Part shown: piece after piece, positions 42,101 through 49,721 of the stretch
How the letters are laid out: each line of letters begins with the position of its first letter
Position numbering within the stretch: position 1 is the stretch's first letter
Assembly: GCA_964559835.1 (NCBI GenBank)
Contig: CAZLJE010000009.1
Coordinates: forward strand, 86,275-150,274
Origin: DAISJI01 sp964559835
GTDB taxonomy: Bacteria > Acidobacteriota > Terriglobia > Terriglobales > Acidobacteriaceae
Length of the DNA: 64,000 nt
Direction of reading: 5' to 3'
Position numbers and translations under genes: made by a program
The notes under the pieces: model-generated
What the model was told of the DNA's origin: nothing
Seen by the model: only the letters and a program-made list of their open reading frames with translations
Databases searched by the model: none

Positions 42101-42130
42101 GAAGTCTAGTCCTCGGCTGCGTCCGGGCCA

Positions 42131-42637
42131 TCACCACAATCGGTCCTCTGTATAGCGCGCCGCCGTATAAGGCCGAGTGACCGCGAACTTCAGCATGATC
42201 GGCTTCACTAGCCGGATGAAGTCAGCGCAGCTCATCCGGGCCGTCTCCGTATGCGTTCCGGCGTTGAATGCGATCTCTTTCTGTCCGGCAACCGCCTCAT
42301 CTACATACACGCACATCCCGTACAGATTGCCGAAGGGCGGCATGGCGCCGGCGTCGCAGTCGGGGAACTTCTCCTTGAACTCCAGTTCGCTTGCCAGGCG
42401 GACGGTGTGCGCTCCGATGTTGCTATGCAAAGCCGTCAGATCCACTCGCCGCGGCGCCGGAACCACCGCCATGGCAAAAGCCTCATCCACGATCACCATC
42501 ACCGTTTTCGCAAGGATCTCCGGCGGCACATGACTCGATGTGGCGGTCAATTGTGCGGTGTATGTGGTCGGATGGGAAATGAGCTGGTATTTGATTTCGT
42601 TTTGGTCGAGGAAGCGTTTCAGCTTGGGGCAGGGCAT
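42131..42637 (-). CDS. YbaK/EbsC-family aminoacyl-tRNA deacylase
   Basis: A 168-residue YbaK/ProX-like domain. CPKLKRFLDQNEIKYQLISH, YTAQLTATSSHVPPEILAKT, VMVIVDEAFAMAVVPAPRRVD and CDAGAMPPFGNLYGM are typical; the conserved Lys (K45) and the GxxPP-like loop (GAMPPFG) are present. Such proteins hydrolyse mischarged tRNAs in trans. AGGAGGT lies 5 bases before the ATG at 42637. A tRNA-Ala(GGC) gene lies just upstream on the same strand and may be cotranscribed. Confidence 0.87.
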   Translation of the reverse strand: MPCPKLKRFLDQNEIKYQLISHPTTYTAQLTATSSHVPPEILAKTVMVIVDEAFAMAVVPAPRRVDLTALHSNIGAHTVRLASELEFKEKFPDCDAGAMPPFGNLYGMCVYVDEAVAGQKEIAFNAGTHTETARMSCADFIRLVKPIMLKFAVTRPYTAARYTEDRLW

Positions 42638-42761
42638 TGCGACCTCCTGCGGAACTTCTTTGATATAAGTGTGCTCCCGCAGAGGGTGTGCCGCACAAAA
42701 ATCGAGGTCAGGATTTTCCGAAATGAACTGCCGCACTCGCGAAGGCGCTGAGAAAAAGAAA

Positions 42762-42837
42762 TGGTGGACCTGGTCGGGATCGAACCGACGACCTCTTCCA
42801 TGCCATGGAAGCGCGCTCCCAGCTGCGCCACAGGCCC
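42762..42837 (-). tRNA. tRNA-Ala (anticodon GGC)
   Basis: The reverse strand folds as a full cloverleaf. The acceptor GGGCCTG pairs with CAGGTCC (one G-U), the anticodon stem CTTCC/GGAAG encloses loop ATGGCAT with anticodon GGC, the T arm is GTCGG-TTCGATC-CCGAC, and the discriminator A is followed by an encoded CCA (42762-42764). Confidence 0.95.
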
Positions 42838-42977
42838 ACACGTGGGTTGGACGGGTATTCCCGCTCCTTCTATTTTACGCGACGCACAAGGTTAGTCAAA
42901 CGAGCTACACGGGTATCGGTCGCAATTTACGAAAAACCCTAATACCTTCTCGCCGCGCGCGGCATCTCACCAGACGT

Positions 42978-43655
42978 ATGGCACGAATTGTTCCTTTGTT
43001 CTTTGCACTGATTTTGACGGCAACAGCGCAGGTCGCGGCGCCCGCGGCGGGTCCTCGCAATGGCGCCCAACCAGCAGGGACCGCGACGAACGCCAATCTC
43101 ACCGCCACCCTTCCTCAGCTTCAACGCGCTGCCGAGAACGCGCGGGTCGACCTCGCCCGTCTGCGCGTCGATAAGTGGAAAGCGGATTCTTCCATCAAGC
43201 AGCAGACCTCATCGAACGTCGAGTCCCTCCAGCGCAATCTTAGCGGCGCGCTCCCGGCCCTTGTTACCGCGGCGCAGCAGAACCCGTCGAGCCTCAACGC
43301 GTCTTTCAAGCTCTACCGCAATCTAAACGTTCTCTATGATGTGCTTGGAAGTGTCGCCGAATCCGCCGGCGCTTTCGGCGCGAGAGACGATTACGCCGCG
43401 CTGGCTCGCGACCTCAACAACCTGGACACGGCGCGTCGCTCGCTGGCCGATGCCATGGATTCGATGACGGCCCAGCGTGACGCCGACTTCCTGCGCATCC
43501 AGCAGGCCGCGCAACGCGCGCAGCAACAGGCCGCCGCCGCACCGCCGAAGAAAGTCGTCATCGACGACACGGAACCCGCGCCGGCGCCGAAGAAGAAGAA
43601 GTCGCCCGCGAGGAAGAAGCCGCCGACGACCACCGCCGCCGAACCGAAGCAATAG
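42978..43655 (+). CDS. exported Ala/Lys-rich hypothetical protein
   Basis: A 225-residue protein with a signal peptide (IVPLFFALILTATAQ), a helical body (LPQLQRAAENARVDLARLRV, VESLQRNLSGALPALVTAAQ, ALARDLNNLDTARRSLADAM) and a basic Lys/Pro tail (PKKKKSPARKKPPTTT). It is a probable periplasmic helical protein; no family is recognised. The tail could bind acidic polymers or nucleic acid, but that is inference. Confidence 0.72.
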   Translation: MARIVPLFFALILTATAQVAAPAAGPRNGAQPAGTATNANLTATLPQLQRAAENARVDLARLRVDKWKADSSIKQQTSSNVESLQRNLSGALPALVTAAQQNPSSLNASFKLYRNLNVLYDVLGSVAESAGAFGARDDYAALARDLNNLDTARRSLADAMDSMTAQRDADFLRIQQAAQRAQQQAAAAPPKKVVIDDTEPAPAPKKKKSPARKKPPTTTAAEPKQ

Positions 43656-43728
43656 GCTCGGCGAACATTCGCCGCGCGGCGCACAACCCTTTACGGATTC
43701 CTGCAACCACCGCTAGAATGGAACTCGG

Positions 43729-43804
43729 GCCGACGTAGCTCAGTTGGTAGAGCAGTCGATTCGTAATCGACAGGTCATCGGTTCAAGTCCGATCGTCGGC
43801 TCCA
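43729..43804 (+). tRNA. tRNA-Thr (anticodon CGT)
   Basis: The cloverleaf has acceptor GCCGACG/CGTCGGC, a D arm in GTAGCTCAGTTGGTAGAGC, anticodon stem GTCGA/TCGAC with loop TTCGTAA (CGT) and T arm ATCGG-TTCAAGT-CCGAT. Discriminator T and an encoded CCA end at 43804. Confidence 0.96.
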
Positions 43805-44195
43805 GAAAAACAGCCTTCAGCGATTAGCAATCAGCACTCAGCAATGAGCGGTTCCGTTTCCTTTGTTGTTTCCTCACAGGACTTCCACAATTTCTTCACA
43901 GCTATGTTGTCGTTTTCTCTGACGGGTGACAGGCTGATTGCTCTAACGAAAAAGCCGCCCGGCAAAAGGCGGCCTTTTCTTTAAGGGAGAATAGTTCCTT
44001 CCGGAGGGTTAGCTGCCGTCAGAAACTTTCGATGCCGGAATCTTATGAGCGTCCATAGGGGGTGTCAAGATTTTTTTCTAATTTAAATGCCTGTGTTATC
44101 AATGACTTAACTGCTCATGCGTTTTTCCTCTCTGTCTCAGAAAAACACCTGTCAGGTTGCGCCAATTGGCTTTATCTGCCCGTATTTTCTTCTAC
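43805..44195. other. 391-base gap with repeat and terminator, no gene
   Basis: Contains a TTAGCAATCAGCACTCAGCA word repeat (43815-43848) and a rho-independent terminator (43950-43983). From 44000 on the sequence is AT-richer and holds only short open frames overlapping the downstream gene. No promoter or coding sequence is convincing. Confidence 0.6.
43950..43983 (+). terminator. rho-independent terminator downstream of tRNA-Thr
   Basis: GCCGCC (43954-43959) pairs with GGCGGC (43968-43973), extended by A-T pairs, and CTTTTCTTT follows. It lies 145 bases after the tRNA. Confidence 0.8.
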
Positions 44196-45278
44196 TTACC
44201 TCAGATTCAGCTCGATAAACTCGATGTCCTCGGGCCGGTCGAAGACCCGTCCGGGAAAGAACTTCCTGGACAGGATTCGCAGGCCACCAAACGCCAATCC
44301 GGCCACCAGCGCGAGTCCAAGGATCACTCCCGTCAGTACAACGAGGCTCACAAGCAACGACCCGACGTTCCCACTCTTACCCAATCCCGTGTCCTGGTTC
44401 CACGTCACGTCGGCGTCGTAGTGCACGAGCCCGATCAGCGACTTCGCTCGTTGCTGCGAGATCGGTCCCGTGACCACCGCCAGCAGTGGACCACTGCGCT
44501 TCAGAAGCAACGGTTGCGCGTCGGGCGAGGGCACTTCAGGATGCGCCGTCTGCAACGCCTTCAAGCGTTCACCCGCGATGGCCGGCGTCGGATACCCGAT
44601 GAGCTCCATGGTCGCATTGCCGCCGTCGGTCGCATACTGCGCGACCGCCACTTCCGGCGACGATGAGAAATCAATCTCCTGCGGCGTCAACGGCGAACCC
44701 ACGCTCGTCAATCCCTGCGGCCCAACGACGTACTTCACCGAGTTGTGCACGTAATCCTGACGCGGCAGGAACAGAGGCAACGTCGGCAGGTTCTTCGTCT
44801 GTCCGCTGGCGGGAGGAATATCGTCCGCAAGCTCGCGCAATTCGCCCGCCGACATCGGCGTCACCTTATCGAGGTCCGCCGAGATCAAAACATTGCCTTT
44901 GTAGAACAGCACCCGGTTATTGTTCGACGACGCCTGGTCGCCGATTTTCTCCGTCTGCATCTCGGGCGACTTGTAGAAGGTGAAGGCGCCGTAGGACCCG
45001 CTCGCGTCTTTGAAGCGGATCGCCTTGGCCGTCAGCTTTCGATCGCCGCGCGTATATGTGGCCGACTCGAAATCGGTGGAGCCGTACTCGGTCAGGACCT
45101 TTGCGGAAACGGGGTCGGCCGCCGCCGGATCTTTGCTGGCCTGCGCCCCGGGAGACTTCTGCCATCCCGCAAAGACATCGGGCAAGATGGTCTTGCTTTG
45201 AACCGTTGCGGCCGGCTTGCTCTGCGCGGTGGCGGCCACCGTCAACAGCAGTAACGCGAGTATAAGAAGATGCTTCAT
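44196..45278 (-). CDS. exported DUF6599-like protein with C-terminal membrane anchor
   Basis: A 360-residue protein. The signal peptide LLILALLLLTVAATAQ is followed by ILPDVFAGWQKSPGAQASKD, LTEYGSTDFESATYTRGDRK, a central SYGAFTFYKSPEM segment, and one C-terminal transmembrane helix (VSLVVLTGVILGLALVAGLA) before a basic tail. The pattern resembles the acidobacterial DUF6599 family, of unknown role. The call rests on recognition of the opening motif only. Confidence 0.72.
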   Translation of the reverse strand: MKHLLILALLLLTVAATAQSKPAATVQSKTILPDVFAGWQKSPGAQASKDPAAADPVSAKVLTEYGSTDFESATYTRGDRKLTAKAIRFKDASGSYGAFTFYKSPEMQTEKIGDQASSNNNRVLFYKGNVLISADLDKVTPMSAGELRELADDIPPASGQTKNLPTLPLFLPRQDYVHNSVKYVVGPQGLTSVGSPLTPQEIDFSSSPEVAVAQYATDGGNATMELIGYPTPAIAGERLKALQTAHPEVPSPDAQPLLLKRSGPLLAVVTGPISQQRAKSLIGLVHYDADVTWNQDTGLGKSGNVGSLLVSLVVLTGVILGLALVAGLAFGGLRILSRKFFPGRVFDRPEDIEFIELNLR

Positions 45279-45400
45279 GCGGGAATACTGCAGACCCTGT
45301 CCTTATTAGACCACGGAGGCGCTCGGAAAGTTTCAGGACAGGCACGTAGCACCGGCGTCCGTAGCACCGGCGTCTCGCCGGTCACTCTGGTAGGGTGGGA

Positions 45401-48100
45401 CTATTCGAGGTGCAGCGCGCTGACCGGATCCACCTTGGTCGCCCTACGTCCCGGTATCCAGCAGGCCATCAAGGCCACCGCCAGGAAGATCGCCGTCACG
45501 CCGGCAAACGTAGCTGGGTCGGTGGCACTGACTTCGAACAGTAGCGTCTTCATCACGCGCGTCAGCGCCAGCGACGCGACCAAGCCGAACGACAGCGCCA
45601 GCAAGGACAGGCGCAGTCCCTTGCCGATCACCATCGTCAGGATTTCTCCCGACCGCGCGCCGAGCGCCATGCGTATTCCTAACTCTCGCCGCTGCCGCGC
45701 CACGTTGTACGACAGCACGCCGTACGTTCCGATTGCCGCCAACAACAGAGCCGAAACGGCGAACAGTCCTAGCAGGAACGTATTAAACCTCCTTGGCGCC
45801 AGCGACGTCGAAATCACATTGTTCATCGGCAGCACCGGCCCGATCGGCTGCTCCGGGTCGATGCGCTGTACGACTTTTCGTATCTCTCCGGCCAGTTCTT
45901 TTGCCGGTCGTTGCGACCGCACGAACAGGAATCGCCCGCTGCACATCCGGGTATCCTGGCAAGCCTGCACGAACGGCTCGAACGTGTGTGGCTTCGTCGC
46001 GGCGTCGAGAGCTCCCTGCTTGATATCACCCGCTACGCCAACGATCGTGAACCATGGGTTGCTATTGTTCGCCCCACCCCACTTCAAGCGTTTGCCGATC
46101 GGGTCCGCCCCCGGCCAATAGTGTCGCGCCAAGCCCGCGCTGACGATCAGCACGTGCGCCGATCGGTGCATTTCCGTCGCGGTGAACATGCGTCCGCGAA
46201 TGAGCGGAATGCCCAACGACTCGAAGTAGCCGGGACCCACCAGCGAGTGCCACGCGAAGGGCAATCCGGCCGTGCTCTGCTCGGATTCGTGACCCTCGGC
46301 GGTAAAAGTGTGGTTCCAGGTGCCTTGCAATGGAGTGTCGGTGCTGTCGGTCGCGGAAATCACCTCAGGCAGTGCCTGTGTCTCCGCGAGTAGCCGGTCG
46401 TAGAAGGCATCGATCTGAGATTCGTCCTTATATTGCGAAGCGGGCAATGCGAGCGATACAGCGACCAGGTTATCCGGACGAAACCCCGGATCCGTGTCGT
46501 GCGCTCGCACCAGGCTTCGCACCAGCAGGCCGGACCCGCTTACCAGCACCAAGGCGAGCGCCATCTGCAACACGACGAACAGGTCGCGAAGGCGGCGCTG
46601 GCCCCGCCCCGCCGACATGCCTCGTCCGCTCTCCTTCAACGCATCCTGGAACGCCGTCCGTGTAGCTGCAATCGCCGGCGCCGTCCCGAACAGCAGTCCG
46701 CACAGCAGGGAAATCGCAATGGCGAAGAGAAGCACGCGAATGTCGATGTTCAATTCACTTACGCGCGGCAGCACGAGCGCAGCCAATTGGCTCAGCACCT
46801 TCACTCCCGCAAAAGCGACAACAATCCCCAGAACACCGCCGACAATTGCCAGCACTGTGCTCTCCACCAGCAGTTGCCGGATGATCCGTTGTCGCGCCGC
46901 GCCCAGTGCTACTCGCACCGCGATCTCCTTCTGCCGCTCCGCTCCGCGGGCCAGCAATAGGTTGGCGACGTTGGCGCACGCGATCATCAACAGCAGCCCG
47001 ACCGCGCCCAGCAGCAACCACAGTAGCGGTTTCGCTGGACCGATCAGGATCTCTCGCAACGGCGTGACGCTGGCTTCGAGATACAAGTTCAGCCCCGGTT
47101 CCGACGGGTAGTAGCGCTGCTGGATCTGCCGTGCCGTGACCAGTGTGTCCGCGTTTGCCGACGCAAGAGAAACGCCGGGCTTCAACCGCGCCAGAACTCC
47201 GTTGTCGAAGTTGTCTCCGCGGTCGGCCAGTTCCGAAGGCGTGAACGCGATCGGTACCCACACCTGGGCCGGCGAGAAATCTTTCATTCCTTGCGGCGGA
47301 AATTCGAAACTGCGTGGCATCACACCGATCACCGAATAGGGTTGGCGGCTCAGGTAGATGGTTTTACCGATGATCTGCGGATCGCCGGCGTAGCGCGTCT
47401 GCCACAGCGCGTGGCTCAGCACCGCGACATTGTGTCCGAGAAGGTCTTCGTTGTCGTCGAAGGTGCGCCCCATTTCCGGTTGCACACGCAGGATCCGGAA
47501 TACCGCCGCCGACAGGTTCGTGGACTGTACCCGCTCAGGTGCTCCATTCCCGGTGAGATCTCGGGTGCCGGAGGCGAACGCGCCCAGGTCCTCGAACACG
47601 TGATTCAGCGCCCGAAAATCCCCGACATCAGGCGCCGACACCGAGAACTTCCCCGGCAGCACTTTCGGCATGCTCTCTTGCAGCAGAACGAGCCTGTCCG
47701 AATCCGGGAAGGGAAGCGGCCGCAACAGCACCGTATTCGCCACGCTGAAGATCGCAGTCGTGGCTCCGATGCCAAGCGCGAGCGTCAGCACCGCAACGAT
47801 GGTCAGCCCGGGGTTACGCAGCAACGTCCGTATTCCGAAGCGAACGTCGCGGGTGACATCGTTCACATAATTGACCCGGCGAGCGTCCCGGCATTCCTCT
47901 TTCCGTTGCTCCAGCCCATCCATCGACCGCATCGCGGCGTGCCGCGCTTCTTCCGCGCTCATGCCGCGCGCGCGGTTCGCCTCAATGAGATGGTCCAGGT
48001 GGTCAAGTAGTTCTTCGTCCAGTTCCGCCTCGACCTGGCGCGACCGAAACAGCGAACGCAAGCGAAGGGGCAGTGTATAGAGCCATTTCTCCGGCTTCAT
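45401..48100 (-). CDS. ADOP-type ABC transporter permease (MacB/FtsX superfamily)
   Basis: An 899-residue permease with an N-terminal helical segment (RSRQVEAELDEELLDHLDHL), a first MacB_PCD/FtsX unit (LTIVAVLTLALGIGATTAIF, then three helices near 390-510) and a second FtsX unit, with a final RRATKVDPVSALHLE motif. This is the acidobacterial duplicated orphan permease (ADOP) layout. No ATPase gene accompanies it. Its ATG overlaps the PadR stop by one base, so PadR and permease form an operon. It is probably an efflux or envelope-stress system. Confidence 0.93.
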   Translation of the reverse strand: MKPEKWLYTLPLRLRSLFRSRQVEAELDEELLDHLDHLIEANRARGMSAEEARHAAMRSMDGLEQRKEECRDARRVNYVNDVTRDVRFGIRTLLRNPGLTIVAVLTLALGIGATTAIFSVANTVLLRPLPFPDSDRLVLLQESMPKVLPGKFSVSAPDVGDFRALNHVFEDLGAFASGTRDLTGNGAPERVQSTNLSAAVFRILRVQPEMGRTFDDNEDLLGHNVAVLSHALWQTRYAGDPQIIGKTIYLSRQPYSVIGVMPRSFEFPPQGMKDFSPAQVWVPIAFTPSELADRGDNFDNGVLARLKPGVSLASANADTLVTARQIQQRYYPSEPGLNLYLEASVTPLREILIGPAKPLLWLLLGAVGLLLMIACANVANLLLARGAERQKEIAVRVALGAARQRIIRQLLVESTVLAIVGGVLGIVVAFAGVKVLSQLAALVLPRVSELNIDIRVLLFAIAISLLCGLLFGTAPAIAATRTAFQDALKESGRGMSAGRGQRRLRDLFVVLQMALALVLVSGSGLLVRSLVRAHDTDPGFRPDNLVAVSLALPASQYKDESQIDAFYDRLLAETQALPEVISATDSTDTPLQGTWNHTFTAEGHESEQSTAGLPFAWHSLVGPGYFESLGIPLIRGRMFTATEMHRSAHVLIVSAGLARHYWPGADPIGKRLKWGGANNSNPWFTIVGVAGDIKQGALDAATKPHTFEPFVQACQDTRMCSGRFLFVRSQRPAKELAGEIRKVVQRIDPEQPIGPVLPMNNVISTSLAPRRFNTFLLGLFAVSALLLAAIGTYGVLSYNVARQRRELGIRMALGARSGEILTMVIGKGLRLSLLALSFGLVASLALTRVMKTLLFEVSATDPATFAGVTAIFLAVALMACWIPGRRATKVDPVSALHLE

Positions 48101-48435
48101 CACGCCTCCTTCAGCTTCACGACTTGCGTGATCGCTCCGGACAGGCGGTTCCAGTTGGCCGTCTCCTTGTCGAGTTGACGCCGCCCCATGCGGGTCAGCG
48201 AATAGAACTTGGCACGGCGGTTGTTCTCGCTCGGACGCCACTCGGCGGTGATCCAGCCCTCCTGCTCCAACTTGTGCAGCGAGGGATAGAGCGAGCCGTC
48301 GCTGACTTGCAGCACGTCGCCGGACACTTGCCGCAGTCGCTGACTGACCGCCCAGCCGTTCAACGGCTGAAGCGCCAGGATTTTCAAGATGAGTAGGTCG
48401 AGAGTCCCCTGGACGAGGTCGGAAGGTTTGCTCAT
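48100..48435 (-). CDS. PadR-family transcriptional repressor
   Basis: A 111-residue PadR-type winged helix: LVQGTLDLLILKILALQPLN, GWAVSQRLRQVSGDVLQVSD, GSLYPSLHKLEQEGWITAEW, then NNRRAKFYSLTRMGRRQL. It likely represses itself and the downstream permease through the two 18-bp direct repeats at 48444-48494 and is released by a small-molecule effector. ADOP genes typically have this partner. Confidence 0.95.
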   Translation of the reverse strand: MSKPSDLVQGTLDLLILKILALQPLNGWAVSQRLRQVSGDVLQVSDGSLYPSLHKLEQEGWITAEWRPSENNRRAKFYSLTRMGRRQLDKETANWNRLSGAITQVVKLKEA

Positions 48436-48443
48436 GACGCTCC

Positions 48444-48494
48444 CTCGGTTACCAAGAGGAACATATGCCGTCTCCTCTCGGTAAGCAAGGGGAA
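48444..48494 (-). promoter_or_regulatory. promoter with two direct-repeat operator sites for PadR
   Basis: Two 18-bp copies, CTCGGTTACCAAGAGGAA (48444-48461) and CTCGGTAAGCAAGGGGAA (48477-48494), match at 15 of 18 positions and start 33 bases apart, about three helical turns. On the minus strand TTGCTT (48488-48483) and TATGTT (48465-48460) with a 17-base spacer form a promoter: one copy covers the -35, the other touches the -10 and start region. Confidence 0.7.
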
Positions 48495-48570
48495 AGTTTT
48501 GTAGCGGAGCACGGCTTCAGCCGTGCCATTACCGCAATCTCGTCAACCCGGCATTAGCCGCTGGCTGCGT

Positions 48571-48600
48571 GCCCCACCCTAGCCGGTTTGCTAGGGTGGG
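48571..48600. repeat. CCCACCC hairpin repeat between DoxX and PadR genes
   Basis: A perfect 10-bp stem CCCACCCTAG / CTAGGGTGGG encloses CCGGTTTG. It is the cleanest member of the CCCACCC hairpin family. Confidence 0.85.
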
Positions 48601-48627
48601 CTCCGCACCCTATTTGGAAGGTATGAG

Positions 48628-49074
48628 CTACGCCGTCCGCAGACGCCGCCCGATCGCCCGCGCCCGCGTCAGCCCTTTTGGCTGCGCGACCGGAATGCTG
48701 GCCTCCCACGGTTCCTCGACACCCAGCAGCGCCAGCGCAGCGCCGGCCATCGCCATGTTCTTCGCGAAGTTGATCATGTCGTTCTGGCGCATCTGCGGGT
48801 CTTCCTGCTTCCAGAAGTCGTGCATAACCGGCGACACTCCGGCGAGGAATCCAAGGATTGCCAGAGTGCCGAGCTTTGGCTTCACTCCCAGCAGGATGCT
48901 CGCGCCACCCACCGCCATCGCCACACCGGATGCGACTACCCCGACGTCGGGCGCTGGGACACCCTTCGCCGCCGCATACTGTGCCAACTGCTTGCGCTGC
49001 CGGAAATGATTGATGCCGTTGTACAGGAAGAATCCGCCGAAGAGGAGCCGTCCGAGCAGGAAGGGAGCTTTCAT
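48628..49074 (-). CDS. DoxX-family membrane protein
   Basis: A 148-residue protein. The N-terminus APFLLGRLLFGGFFLYNGIN is the usual DoxX opening, followed by VASGVAMAVGGASILLGVKP and GTLAILGFLAGVSPVMHDFW, the HDFW motif being common in the family. Four hydrophobic segments are visible. DoxX proteins are linked to quinone redox and oxidative stress. GGAGG lies 7 bases before the ATG at 49074. It is divergent from the VOC gene. Confidence 0.85.
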   Translation of the reverse strand: MKAPFLLGRLLFGGFFLYNGINHFRQRKQLAQYAAAKGVPAPDVGVVASGVAMAVGGASILLGVKPKLGTLAILGFLAGVSPVMHDFWKQEDPQMRQNDMINFAKNMAMAGAALALLGVEEPWEASIPVAQPKGLTRARAIGRRLRTA

Positions 49075-49213
49075 ATTGTCCTCCGAATCGTATGTTGGAT
49101 TCACCAAGCGATCGCCGCGTGGCCCACCGAAACATTCAGCGGGACGTTCTCAACAGCGAATCGAGCGCTCTGCGAATGTCGTAAGCGATAATGTCGCACG
49201 TGGAGGAGCGAGT

Positions 49214-49663
49214 ATGTCCGCAGCAGAATCCGTCCATTGTGCGCCCACATTTTTCGGAGGAGTGACTCCCGTTTTCCGCGTCGCCGACCTCGAAGCCAGC
49301 CTCGCTTACTACGTCAACGCTCTCGGCTTCAAGATCAACTTTCGCCACGAGACCTTCTTCGCCTCGATCTCTCGCGACCGTTGCAACATCTTCCTCTGCG
49401 TTGGCGACCAGGGGCACTTCGGTACCTGGGTGTGGATCGGCGTGGGTGACGTGGAACTTGTTGAGAAGGAAATACTCGCCAAAGGCGCAAAGGTCCGTCA
49501 TCTTCCGACGAACTATCCCTGGGCTTTGGAAATGCAGGTGGAAGACCTCGACGGCAACGTCCTCCGCATCGGCTCCGATCCGCGCAAGGACGAGCCCTAC
49601 GGCGAGTGGCTGGACATGAACGGTGTGCCCTGGTTGGATGGAAAGCGCTTAACCGCGGAGTGA
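49214..49663 (+). CDS. VOC-family (glyoxalase/bleomycin-resistance-like) protein
   Basis: A 149-residue betaalpha-betabetabeta protein: GGVTPVFRVADLEASLAYYV, NALGFKINFRHETFFASISR, NIFLCVGDQGHFGTWVWIGV, and a final VEDLDGNVLRIGSDP with the metal-ligand Glu region. It may bind a metal and a small ligand; the substrate is unknown. AGGAG lies 6 bases upstream of the ATG at 49214. The extra N-terminal open frame is not used. Confidence 0.85.
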   Translation: MSAAESVHCAPTFFGGVTPVFRVADLEASLAYYVNALGFKINFRHETFFASISRDRCNIFLCVGDQGHFGTWVWIGVGDVELVEKEILAKGAKVRHLPTNYPWALEMQVEDLDGNVLRIGSDPRKDEPYGEWLDMNGVPWLDGKRLTAE

Positions 49664-49721
49664 CTCAACTGCGAAACTAGCATCCGGCTCAAGCGCCTAA
49701 GCCTAGAGCCTAGCGCCTGTT

